Part shown: one piece after another, positions 8,174 through 16,676 of the stretch | Position numbering within the stretch: the stretch's first letter is position 1 | How the letters are laid out: each line of letters starts with the position of its first letter | Assembly (NCBI RefSeq): GCF_965661665.1 | Contig: NZ_CBFIEO010000013.1 | Location: 1 to 64,000 of the forward strand | Direction: 5' to 3' | Length of the DNA stretch: 64,000 nucleotides | Origin: Cognatiyoonia sp965661665 | GTDB lineage: Bacteria > Pseudomonadota > Alphaproteobacteria > Rhodobacterales > Rhodobacteraceae | Notes under the pieces: model-generated | Seen by the model: the letters and a program-made list of their open reading frames with translations, nothing else | Told to the model about the DNA's origin: nothing | The model's database searches: none | Program-made: the position numbers and the translations under genes

Positions 8174-9151
8174 TTAGCCCGTCGGGTTGCGGTAGGTCAT
8201 CCGCCGGACGGAACCGGTTTTGGACCGCATCAGAACGGTTTCGGCGGTGACATATCCGACCTCACGCTTGATGCCAGGTAGGAGAGAGCCGTCGGTCACG
8301 CCAGTTGCTGCAAAGATCACATCGCCTGTCACCATGTCGTCGCGGGTGTAAACGCGATCGAAATTGGTGATGCCTGCTTTTTTGGCGCGGGCGCGTTCGT
8401 CATCATTGCGGAAGGTGAGCTGTCCGAAGATTTGCCCGCCCATGCATTTCAGCGCAGCCGCAGCCAACACACCTTCTGGCGCGCCGCCAGAGCCCATGTA
8501 CATGTCAATGCCGGTTTTCGCGGCTTCGGCGCAGTGCATTACGCCTGCAACGTCGCCATCGGTGATCAGACGGATGGAGGCACCTGTGTTGCGGATTTCT
8601 TCGATCATGTCTTCGTGGCGTGGGCGTTCCAGCACGCAGACGGTAATGTCGTTGGTGGAGCAGCCTTTCGCGGCGGCGAGGGCTGAGACACGCTCTGACG
8701 GGCTCATATCCATCGTCACAACGCCGTCGCGATAGCCGGGGCCAATAGCGAGCTTGTTCATGTAGACATCCGGCGCGTGCAGCATGGAGCTGCGCGGGCC
8801 CATTGCGATCACCGCCAATGCGTTTGGCATGTCTTTGGCGGTCAGCGTGGTGCCTTCCAGCGGGTCGAGCGCGATATCGACGCCTGGGCCGGTGCCCGTG
8901 CCCACTTCTTCGCCGATGTAGAGCATCGGCGCTTCGTCCCGCTCGCCTTCACCGATCACGACGACGCCAGAGATGTCGAGGCTGTTGAGCTGCGTGCGCA
9001 TCGCGTCCACGGCAGCTTGATCAGCTGCTTTCTCATCACCACGTCCAATAAGGGGTGCGCAAGCGATGGCGGCGGCTTCCGACACGCGGGCAAGGCCGAG
9101 TGACAGGGCGCGGTCGTTAAAATCAGCGGCTTGGGGCATTGAAACATCCAT
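8174..9151 (-). CDS. glpX: class II fructose-1,6-bisphosphatase
   Basis: The 325-aa protein shows GlpX signatures: GEGERDEAPML at 67-77 and DPLEGTT at 96-102 for metal and phosphate binding, a central GSGGAPEGVLAA, and a conserved Gly/Ala-rich C-terminal half. It hydrolyses fructose-1,6-bisphosphate (in some lineages also sedoheptulose-1,7-bisphosphate) in gluconeogenesis. It lies 101 bp downstream of hom and is followed by recJ on the same strand. Either of two in-frame ATGs (codons 1 and 5) could be the start; neither has a strong ribosome-binding sequence. Confidence 0.95.
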   Translation of the reverse strand: MDVSMPQAADFNDRALSLGLARVSEAAAIACAPLIGRGDEKAADQAAVDAMRTQLNSLDISGVVVIGEGERDEAPMLYIGEEVGTGTGPGVDIALDPLEGTTLTAKDMPNALAVIAMGPRSSMLHAPDVYMNKLAIGPGYRDGVVTMDMSPSERVSALAAAKGCSTNDITVCVLERPRHEDMIEEIRNTGASIRLITDGDVAGVMHCAEAAKTGIDMYMGSGGAPEGVLAAAALKCMGGQIFGQLTFRNDDERARAKKAGITNFDRVYTRDDMVTGDVIFAATGVTDGSLLPGIKREVGYVTAETVLMRSKTGSVRRMTYRNPTG

Positions 9152-9252
9152 TGGTTATTGAGGATCGGTTACCGAGGTGACCTTCGGGCTGCAATACTGG
9201 GTGCGCTAACATACTGTGAAAACGCTAAAGAAAGGTTTGATGTGTGGCGGGT

Positions 9253-10539
9253 TTAGACCGTCTCGATCCGAATGGTCACGGGGTCGCCTTCGACCAGTCC
9301 GGTGGCGACGCAGCCCTCCATCGCCTCATCAATTGCGGTGCGGGTGGTTTTGTGGGTGACGATCAGGATCGGGGCGGAGGGTTCGCTGTGTCCGTATTGG
9401 CGCATCCTGTCGATGGAGACGCCCGCATCCCCCAAGACCGCCGCGATTTTGGCAAGCGATCCGGGTTTGTCGACGATTTGCAGACGGATGTAATAGGGCG
9501 CGGAAACAGCTGCGCGTGCGGGGCGCGCCTTGACGAGTGATGTGGCGGGCTGGCCGAATGTTGGCAGGCGCAGGCCGCGGCCGATGTCTATGACGTCCGC
9601 TGCAACCGCACTTGCAGTTGGCCCTTCACCCGCGCCTGGGCCGCGCAGAACGATCTGTTCTACGGCGTCGCCTTCCAGCACGACCATGTTGGTGCCACCT
9701 TGGAGTTGTCCGAGCGGTGAGGTGTCGGGCACAAGGCACGGTGACATGCGCTGTTCGAGGCCGCGCCCTGTCAATTGCGCGACGCCCAGAAGCTTGATCC
9801 GGTAGCCCATATCCGCGGCTTGGTTGATGTCTTCGATTGTGACGGAGCCGATCCCTTCAAGGTCGACCGCGTCGAAATCCACCTGCGTACCGTAAGCGAT
9901 GGAGGCGAGGATCGCGAGCTTATGCGCCGCATCGATGCCGCCCACGTCAAGCTGGGGGTCCGCTTCGAGGTAGCCTAGGGCGTTGGCCTCGTCGAACACC
10001 TCTTCATAGGTCAGGCCCGCGTCTTGCATCCGTGTCAGGATATAGTTGCAGCTGCCGTTCATGACGCCCATCACGCGGGTGATTTCGTTTCCGGCAAGCC
10101 CTTCGGTCAGGGCTTTCACTACAGGGATGCCGCCCGCGACGGCGGCTTCAAAGCGGATCACCTGACCTGCCGCTTCGGCCTGTTCAGCAAGTGCTTGGCC
10201 GTGGATGGCAAGCAGGGCTTTGTTGGCGGTGACCACGTCTTTGCCCGCAGTGATGGCGGCTTCGATGCTGTCTTTGGCGGGGCCGTCGTGGCCGCCCATC
10301 AGTTCAACATAGACATCCACATCATCGCGCTGGGCAAGGGCGACGGCATCATCCTCCCATGCATAGGCGGAGAGGTCCGCGCCACGATCTTTGGTTTTGT
10401 CACGGGCGGAAACGGCGCTGATTTCAATGGGGCGACCCGCACGCAAGGCGAGTTTGTTAGCATGGTTCTGGACGATCTTCACCATCCCGATGCCAACTGT
10501 TCCCAGTCCAGCAATTCCGAGGCGCAGGGGTTTGGTCAT
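9253..10539 (-). CDS. hom: homoserine dehydrogenase
   Basis: This 428-aa enzyme reduces aspartate semialdehyde to homoserine, the branch point to threonine and methionine. It has an N-terminal NAD(P)-binding GIAGLGTVG at 8-16, the central homoserine dehydrogenase domain with GYLEADPQLDVGGIDAAHK, and a C-terminal ACT domain (YYIRLQIVDKPGSLAKI onward) that usually mediates threonine feedback inhibition. It is first in the hom-glpX-recJ run. The product homoserine feeds the metZ route encoded near 55 kb in this window. Confidence 0.96.
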   Translation of the reverse strand: MTKPLRLGIAGLGTVGIGMVKIVQNHANKLALRAGRPIEISAVSARDKTKDRGADLSAYAWEDDAVALAQRDDVDVYVELMGGHDGPAKDSIEAAITAGKDVVTANKALLAIHGQALAEQAEAAGQVIRFEAAVAGGIPVVKALTEGLAGNEITRVMGVMNGSCNYILTRMQDAGLTYEEVFDEANALGYLEADPQLDVGGIDAAHKLAILASIAYGTQVDFDAVDLEGIGSVTIEDINQAADMGYRIKLLGVAQLTGRGLEQRMSPCLVPDTSPLGQLQGGTNMVVLEGDAVEQIVLRGPGAGEGPTASAVAADVIDIGRGLRLPTFGQPATSLVKARPARAAVSAPYYIRLQIVDKPGSLAKIAAVLGDAGVSIDRMRQYGHSEPSAPILIVTHKTTRTAIDEAMEGCVATGLVEGDPVTIRIETV

Positions 10540-10624
10540 GGCAGGCTTCCGTCGGTAAAGATCATACTCCGCGCGGTGTTATCCAATTCGGCGGATCATC
10601 GCAACGGATCAAAGGCGATCGGGA

Positions 10625-10861
10625 TCAATTGGAGATGGGCTGTGCGCGCAAGCTGTTGGCCTTGGCGTTGAGCGCATCAATGCGGCTTTGCAGGCCAGCG
10701 GTGTCTGGATTGGTCGCTGGCGCCGTCGCGGTGATGTCGTCGATGTTGATGAGGCCCGGATAGGGTGCATTGCGGGCGGCATCGTCGATTGTGCCGTCAA
10801 GCTGGGGGAATTCAGCGCAAGCTGTCAGGAAAAGAGTTGTTGCGCTGATGAACCACCGCAT
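10625..10861 (-). CDS. small predicted lipoprotein
   Basis: From the ATG at 10861 the 78-aa product starts MRWFISATTLFLTAC, a short signal peptide ending in a lipobox Cys at 15, so the mature protein should be lipid-anchored. The remainder is polar; its C-terminal part (LQSRIDALNAKANSLRAQ) looks like a short coiled coil. An upstream in-frame start would add 19 residues and spoil the signal peptide, so I prefer the shorter form. Function unknown. Confidence 0.65.
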   Translation of the reverse strand: MRWFISATTLFLTACAEFPQLDGTIDDAARNAPYPGLINIDDITATAPATNPDTAGLQSRIDALNAKANSLRAQPISN

Positions 10862-10951
10862 GAAGAAGCCCTTGCTTTTGATGGTGCGGGTATACGATAT
10901 GGGGTTCGCCCTGCGCAACCTATGTGCAGGGCCAATTTTTGTGTGTTGGCG

Positions 10952-11863
10952 CTAGTGTGCCGGCTTGATAAAGGTGCCGTTGTTGAGGTCTTTGATCGCT
11001 TGGCGCAACTCGTCGCGGGTGTTCATTACGATGGGGCCGTGCCATGCGACCGGCTCTTCCAACGGCGCGCCAGATATGAGCAGGAAGCGCATCCCTTCAT
11101 CACCCGCTTGCACGGTAATTTCGTCGCCGGTTCCAAAGCGGACCAGCGTGCGGTTGCCGGACATGTCGCGTATGTTGACCTCTTCGCCCATCACTTCTTT
11201 TTCCAAAAGCACACCTGTGGGTTTGGACGCATCGACAAAGCTGCCGCTGCCCGCGAAGACATAGGCAAACGCGCGGCGATAGGTGTCGATCTTGATCGTC
11301 TTTTTCACGCCTGCGGGGATTGAGACGTCGAGGTATTGTGGATCCGCGGCGATGCCATCGACAGGGCCGGTTTTGCCCCAGAACTCGCCAATAATGACGC
11401 GCACAGAGGTGCCATCATCATCCACAACGGTTGGGATGTCCTTTGCTTCGACGTCTTGATAGCGGGGTGCTGTCATTTTGAGAGACCCGGGCAGATTCGA
11501 CCAAAGCTGGAAGCCATGCATCTGGCCGTTGGCGTTTCCGCGTGGCATTTCCTGGTGCATGATGCCCGATCCGGCGGTCATCCATTGCACGTCGCCTGCA
11601 TTTAGATCGCCGGTGTTGCCAAGGCTGTCGGCATGGCTGACGGTGCCGTCGAGCACATAGGTGATCGTCTCAATGCCGCGGTGGGGATGCCACGGGAACC
11701 CTTTTTCAAAGTCTTGAGGGAAATCGTTGCGGAAATCATCGAACAGTAGAAACGGATCAAGCTCCGTCGGGTCTTGGAACCCGAAGGCACGTTGCAGTTT
11801 GACGCCTGCCCCTTCCATCTTTGGGACGGCGTGGCGTTGTTCAAGAACGGGACGAATAGACAT
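10952..11863 (-). CDS. pirin family protein
   Basis: The 303-aa protein is a bicupin of the pirin family. The N-terminal cupin carries PWHPHRGIETITYV and a later MHQEMPRG; the His and Glu residues there are the usual metal ligands of pirins and quercetinase-like enzymes. The C-terminal pirin domain contains LVRFGTGDEITVQAG. Bacterial pirins include quercetin 2,3-dioxygenases and proteins that modulate other enzymes; the role here is not evident. It is transcribed alone, divergent from the oxidoreductase at 12024. Confidence 0.9.
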   Translation of the reverse strand: MSIRPVLEQRHAVPKMEGAGVKLQRAFGFQDPTELDPFLLFDDFRNDFPQDFEKGFPWHPHRGIETITYVLDGTVSHADSLGNTGDLNAGDVQWMTAGSGIMHQEMPRGNANGQMHGFQLWSNLPGSLKMTAPRYQDVEAKDIPTVVDDDGTSVRVIIGEFWGKTGPVDGIAADPQYLDVSIPAGVKKTIKIDTYRRAFAYVFAGSGSFVDASKPTGVLLEKEVMGEEVNIRDMSGNRTLVRFGTGDEITVQAGDEGMRFLLISGAPLEEPVAWHGPIVMNTRDELRQAIKDLNNGTFIKPAH

Positions 11864-12023
11864 AGTGTTCTCCTTTGCACCTCAGCTAGTGCGTGCAGAG
11901 TGGGGGATCAATAGAACGCATTGTGCATGAACGCACATCAAGGCGACCAAAAAAGCGTCGTAAATGGAGCAGACCTGTGCTGCGCAGGCAATCAGCGTTT
12001 GGCCAAAGGCGAGGGAGAAGAGA

Positions 12024-12968
12024 ATGCGCGTCGGGTTTATTGGATTGGGGAACGTTGGGGCCAAGCTTGCAGGCAGCTTGCTGCGCAATGGGCATGACCT
12101 GTGGGTGCATGATTTGGATGATGCGCTGATACAGGGGTTCGTGGACTGTGGGGCGATGGCGGCATCTTCCCCCGCTGAGTTGATGAGAGAATGCGAGGCG
12201 GTTGTGACCTGCCTGCCGTCGCCTGCGGCGTGCAATGCCGTGGTCAGTGCCATGATTCCGGAGGTGACGGACGGCACAATCTGGATGGAAATGTCGACAA
12301 CCGATGCGGAAGAGGTGAAACGCCTCGCCGCTTTGGTTGAGGCGCGGGGTGGGGCGGCGGTGGAATGCCCCGTCTCGGGGGGGTGTCACCGTGCTGCGAC
12401 GGGTAACATCAGCATTTTTGCGGGGTGCGATCGGGCGACGTTTGAGCGGGTGTTACCATTGCTGACGACTTTGGGCCGGCGGGTGTTGCACACGGGGCCG
12501 ATTGGATCGGCGAGCCTGTTGAAGGTGATGACGAACTATCTGGCGACCGCGAACCTTTTGACCTGTTGCGAGGCGCTGGTGACGATGAAGGCGGCGGGGC
12601 TTGATTTGTCGACGACCTATGAGGCGATCAAGATCAGCTCGGGTACATCGTTCGTGCATGAAACCGAAAGCCAGATGATCCTGAACGGCTGCCGCGATAT
12701 CAATTTCACGATGGATTTGGTGAAAAAGGATATTGGACTGTTTCAAGAGATTGCGGAACGGCATGAGGTGCCGCTGGAAATTAGTCCACTGATGATCAGT
12801 ATATTCGAGGATGGCATCGCGCGTTTTGGGGAGCGGGCGCAGTCCGATGACATTATCAGGCGGCTGGAGGAGGCGACGGGTCTGGACATTACGGCCCCAG
12901 GTTTCCCGGCAGAGATGATTGACGATGAACCGGAAGAGCCGGGCTATGAGGTGGTACCCAATCGGTAG
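12024..12968 (+). CDS. NAD(P)-dependent beta-hydroxyacid dehydrogenase (HIBADH-like)
   Basis: The 314-aa protein belongs to the 3-hydroxyisobutyrate/tartronate semialdehyde reductase family. It has a Rossmann motif GFIGLGNVG at 4-12, the substrate-binding PVSGG at 116-120, and a catalytic Lys167 with Asn171 in KVMTNYL. The ATG at 12024 follows a purine-rich GAGGGAGAAGAG stretch and gives the standard N-terminus; a start 20 codons upstream would add an unrelated leader. It stands alone, so the substrate is undetermined. Confidence 0.88.
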   Translation: MRVGFIGLGNVGAKLAGSLLRNGHDLWVHDLDDALIQGFVDCGAMAASSPAELMRECEAVVTCLPSPAACNAVVSAMIPEVTDGTIWMEMSTTDAEEVKRLAALVEARGGAAVECPVSGGCHRAATGNISIFAGCDRATFERVLPLLTTLGRRVLHTGPIGSASLLKVMTNYLATANLLTCCEALVTMKAAGLDLSTTYEAIKISSGTSFVHETESQMILNGCRDINFTMDLVKKDIGLFQEIAERHEVPLEISPLMISIFEDGIARFGERAQSDDIIRRLEEATGLDITAPGFPAEMIDDEPEEPGYEVVPNR

Positions 12969-13023
12969 GGTAGTCAATCTTTCGTGCCTTCGCTAAACCA
13001 GCGGTATTGTGAGGGAGGCGGCG

Positions 13024-13506
13024 ATGGCTAGTGAAAGTTCTGATCCAATTTATGCCCGTCTTGGGGCTGCCGCCCCGCGGCGGTGGTTTGGATTTCTTGT
13101 CGTGTTCGGGCTGGGAATTCTGCTGATTTATTTGAGTTTCGTGAGCCTTGGCGGTGTTATCTCCCGCGCGTTTCTGATCGCCTTCGGAATCCTTTGCATT
13201 TATGCCGCTGACAGGTTGAGGATCGCCACGCAAGGTACAGTTTTACTGACAGAAAATGGGATTGAAGCGGGTGACGGGTCACTGCTGGTCGCTTGGGATA
13301 ACATCAAGCATGTGGAGCGCGGGGCGTTTGCCTTGAAGCCGTCGAATGGCTTCACGGTCCACACGAAAGAGCCAATGCAGCACGCATGGGAGCCTGGCCT
13401 TTGGTGGCGGCTAGGGCGTCGGTTTGGCGTAGGAGGTGTGTCGTCAGCGGGCCCGGCTAAATTTATGGCCGAACAGATTGCGTTTAGGCTCGCAAAGCAG
13501 GATTAG
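13024..13506 (+). CDS. hypothetical membrane protein with PH-like C-terminal part
   Basis: The 160-aa product has two adjacent hydrophobic segments at about residues 22-60 and then a cytoplasmic region. There VLLTENGIEAGDGSLLVAW and DNIKHVERG resemble the strands of bacterial PH-like (bPH2-type) domains. I chose the ATG at 13024, which has a GAGGGAGG sequence just upstream, over a GTG five codons earlier. Its end overlaps the remnant of a TadG-like gene on the other strand by 4 bp. Function unknown. Confidence 0.65.
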   Translation: MASESSDPIYARLGAAAPRRWFGFLVVFGLGILLIYLSFVSLGGVISRAFLIAFGILCIYAADRLRIATQGTVLLTENGIEAGDGSLLVAWDNIKHVERGAFALKPSNGFTVHTKEPMQHAWEPGLWWRLGRRFGVGGVSSAGPAKFMAEQIAFRLAKQD

Positions 13507-14815
13507 CAGACTGAGTTGTTTTCGCTTCCAAAGCAGATTTGATCCATCAAGACGTCGCTATCCCAACGTGAGCACTTCTCGCGTGTGATGTCATAGTAGT
13601 TCCAGCGTTGACCGAGATGGCTGTAGTAGTAGTCGAGGTAGGTCTGATCACCCCAGTGCGCGATTTCGCTGACCTGGTTATAGTGCTCATCCCGTAGATG
13701 CCGAATGTCCCAGTTCTGACAATCCGTCATAACGAAATGTATTGCAGAGTGCCGCCCAAGCTACCTGCAGATCCAAACGCCACGGGGCGATCAGAAAACG
13801 CTGAGCCGCGCATGTGCCTCGGCAAACTGTTGTAGGCAGCATTTATGGATGGGTCCAACAAGGCTGCGCTTAATTTCAGGCCCTGGTAAATTGCAGTAGA
13901 TGCGGGCGGCTCGAAATCATCAATCGCGGTTAACAGATCAGATTTATCTTGTGTGAGCGGGATGATTTGCTCGTAAATCTCAACTGGGCAAACACCATTA
14001 TTCCAATTGCGGTAAGTGAAGTGCTGAGCTTGCTCCAATTTGTCCATGTTAGGTTCGTCTGCAAGATCGATGGTCGCGCCGGTTGTCGGCCAAATCGTCG
14101 TGTCGAAATCTGTGCAACGGAAGTTCACACATTCGGAAAACCAATGCTTGCGCGGCAGGTTAACGGCGTCGAACAGTTCAGGCCCAGCATTTACGTTGGT
14201 TGTGTAGGGGATCAAAAAGATAGAGATGCGATCTTTGTGGTCATTTGTCAGCAATTGCTCGACAAAGGCTGTGGACGCTTCTTTCAATTTGCCCATCCGG
14301 GTTGTGCCCGCACCGGAAACCCAAGTCCCCATAGAGCCGGAAATATCCAATACGAGCGACACTTCGACATTTCCAACGCTTTCGATCGCTGTCGACGTGG
14401 CGCGGGCTGTCAACTGGTTCACGCCCAAGAATTTAAGAAAGTATGTGTTCAGGTCCAATTTGCAGTTCGCGGTAACGCTTCTGAAGTTTGACCCGTTTGT
14501 CATGATCGGATCGCCGTCCAGGCAATTCGCGTCCTTTGCTTTTTCAACGCAGTCGCGAACCACCGCGTCTGGATCACCCTGCTGGTCTAGGTCAGCAGCG
14601 GCGAGCACGGCACGGTCGACGGCGCCTTGCATAATAGTACGTCGCGATTCAAACCGCATGAAGTCAACGGCCATGCCTACCAAGACGAGTAAGAGAATGA
14701 GGATAAAGAGTGTGAAGATCGTCATCTCACCGTCTTCGTCACGGCGGCACCGGCGCAAAAATGCAGCTGGCGATGAGATAGATAACTTGCTTGTCAAACG
14801 CGGGGCATAACTCAT
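13503..14815 (-). pseudogene. TadE/TadG-family pilus-assembly protein with vWA domain, frameshifted and 3'-truncated
   Basis: From the ATG at 14815 the frame encodes an N-terminal membrane anchor after DEDGEMTIFTLFILIL, then a von Willebrand A domain with MIDAS motif DISGSMG. The frame ends at 13727 after GGTLQYISL. The next ~80 codons of the family continue in another frame, giving HFVMTDCQNWD (compare the usual Leu-Met-Thr-Asp-Gly-Gln-Asn) and then DEHYNQVSEIAHW and ILMDQIC-like sequence to a stop at 13503. The last 60-70 residues found in relatives are absent. I infer a frameshift near 13740 plus loss of the 3' end. No other tad gene is nearby. Confidence 0.75.
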
Positions 14816-15142
14816 TGTACTCAATCCTTATTGTTCGTCCGGCAAAACGAAGCCAAGACACGACATCCCAAGGGCTATAGATCATTTGGATGTGTTCGAA
14901 TTGGGGCGCGTCGGCGAAAAAAATCTACCTTCGGCGTGCGTTCTAGAAACGAATACGGGGTTCCAGGTGCCATTGTTCACAAAGCGGAACCGCTAATAGG
15001 TTCTGGATGCCGTTTCGGGTCATCACGTGCGATCACAGATGAGGAAAAGAGGTGTGCTAGCGTCAGTTAATCTTCTAAGGTTCTGAATACCGAGAGTCCT
15101 TTTTGCCTCCGTGATATTTGATCAAAACAAAGGAGTGCCAAA
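14816..15142. other. intergenic region upstream of gdhA, no gene found
   Basis: The 327 bp between the divergent tadG remnant and glutamate dehydrogenase contain short open frames without ribosome-binding sequences or recognisable similarity. The stretch presumably holds the gdhA promoter; an AAAGGAG ribosome-binding sequence is at 15129-15135. I see no convincing operator or RNA motif. Confidence 0.5.
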
Positions 15143-16582
15143 ATGGCACCTGAATCCTCTAAGAATGAACCGAGTTTTCGCGAGTCCGTCGACATCATGT
15201 TTAATCGTGCTGTTGCGCTGATGGGATTGTCGCCGGGGTTGGAAGAGAAAATCCGTGTCTGTAACGCGACCTATACTGTGCGGTTTGGCGTGCGGCTGCG
15301 GGGCGACATTCACACGTTTGTCGGATATCGCTCGGTCCATTCGGAGCATATGGAACCGGTGAAGGGCGGTATTCGCTACGCCCCCAGCGTGAACCAGAAC
15401 GAAGTGGAGGCGCTGGCCGCTTTGATGACCTACAAATGCGCTTTGGTTGAGGCGCCGTTTGGGGGCTCCAAGGGCGGGCTCTGCATCAATCCGATGGATT
15501 ATGAGGAGCATGAGTTGGAACTCATCACGCGGCGTTTTGCGTATGAATTGGCCAAGCGCGATCTGATCGATCCGTCCCAGAACGTACCCGCGCCAGATAT
15601 GGGCACGGGCGAGCGGGAGATGGCGTGGATCGCCGACCAGTACCGCCGGATGAACACGAGCGACATCAACGCTGCCGCCTGTGTCACCGGTAAGCCGCCG
15701 AATGCAGGTGGTATTGCCGGCCGTGTCGAAGCGACGGGGCGCGGTGTGCAATATGCCTTGCAGGAGTTCTTCCGGCACCCAAAGGACATTGCGGCTGCTG
15801 GGCTTGAGGGCACGCTCAAGGGTAAACGCATCATTGTCCAAGGTCTGGGCAACGTGGGCTATCACGCGGCGAAATTCTTGTCCCAGGAGGACGGCGCGAA
15901 GATCACGGGCATTATTGAGCGCGATGGTGCGCTGCATGATGAGAACGGGCTGGACGTCGAAGCCGTGCGCGCTTGGATTACCAAGCATGGCGGCGTTGCG
16001 GGCTACCCTGATGCGCGGCACCGTGGGGACGGGGCCGAAGTGCTGGAAGCGGACTGCGATATTCTGATCCCTGCGGCGTTGGAAGGTGTGATCAACCTCG
16101 ACAACGCAGAGCGGATCAAAGCACCTTTGATTATTGAGGCCGCGAACGGACCTGTCACGGCTGGTGCCGACGAAATTCTGCGGGATAAGGGCTGTGTCAT
16201 CATTCCGGACATGTATGCCAACGCAGGCGGTGTGACGGTGTCATATTTCGAGTGGGTCAAGAACCTGAGCCACATCCGCTTTGGCCGGATGCAGCGCCGC
16301 GCGGAGGAAAGCCGCCACCAATTGCTCGTTGATGAGTTGGAGCGTTTGTCGGGCGACAAGGGCCTTGGCTGGGAACTGTCGCCAGGGTTTAAGGACAGGT
16401 ACCTCAAAGGCGCGGGGGAGTTGGAGCTGGTGCGATCTGGCCTCGATGACACGATGCGCAAAGCCTACCAGGACATGCGGGAGGTCTGGCACGGCCGTGA
16501 TGACGTGAAGGATTTGCGGACGGCGGCCTACCTTGTCTCCATTGGCAAGGTGGCGGCGAGCTACAAGGCCAAAGGGCTCTAG
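15143..16582 (+). CDS. gdhA: Glu/Leu/Phe/Val family (glutamate) dehydrogenase
   Basis: The 479-aa enzyme interconverts glutamate and 2-oxoglutarate plus ammonia. Conserved features are VKGGIRYAP at 73-81, the catalytic Lys110 in PFGGSKGGL, APDMGTGEREMAW in the active-site cleft, and a Rossmann motif VQGLGNVGYHAA. It is somewhat longer than hexameric ~450-aa forms. An AAAGGAG sequence is well placed before the ATG. It is monocistronic, with a strong terminator downstream. Coenzyme preference is not clear by eye. Confidence 0.93.
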   Translation: MAPESSKNEPSFRESVDIMFNRAVALMGLSPGLEEKIRVCNATYTVRFGVRLRGDIHTFVGYRSVHSEHMEPVKGGIRYAPSVNQNEVEALAALMTYKCALVEAPFGGSKGGLCINPMDYEEHELELITRRFAYELAKRDLIDPSQNVPAPDMGTGEREMAWIADQYRRMNTSDINAAACVTGKPPNAGGIAGRVEATGRGVQYALQEFFRHPKDIAAAGLEGTLKGKRIIVQGLGNVGYHAAKFLSQEDGAKITGIIERDGALHDENGLDVEAVRAWITKHGGVAGYPDARHRGDGAEVLEADCDILIPAALEGVINLDNAERIKAPLIIEAANGPVTAGADEILRDKGCVIIPDMYANAGGVTVSYFEWVKNLSHIRFGRMQRRAEESRHQLLVDELERLSGDKGLGWELSPGFKDRYLKGAGELELVRSGLDDTMRKAYQDMREVWHGRDDVKDLRTAAYLVSIGKVAASYKAKGL

Positions 16583-16591
16583 AGTCATTCG

Positions 16592-16628
16592 AGCGCAGCG
16601 GATGGTGCGTTCGCTGCGCTTTTATTTG
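16592..16628 (+). terminator. rho-independent terminator of gdhA
   Basis: AGCGCAGCG (16592-16600) pairs perfectly with CGCTGCGCT (16612-16620), giving a 9-bp GC-rich stem with an 11-base loop, followed by TTTTATTT. It starts 9 bp after the gdhA stop. Confidence 0.8.
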
Positions 16629-16676
16629 CGACGATGACTTCTCGACTCTGCCGACGGCTGGCGGAATAATGCGAAT

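Noticed and set aside
14831..15070. 79-codon frame upstream of gdhA
   Set aside because: No ribosome-binding sequence, no recognisable similarity, and it lies where the gdhA promoter should be.
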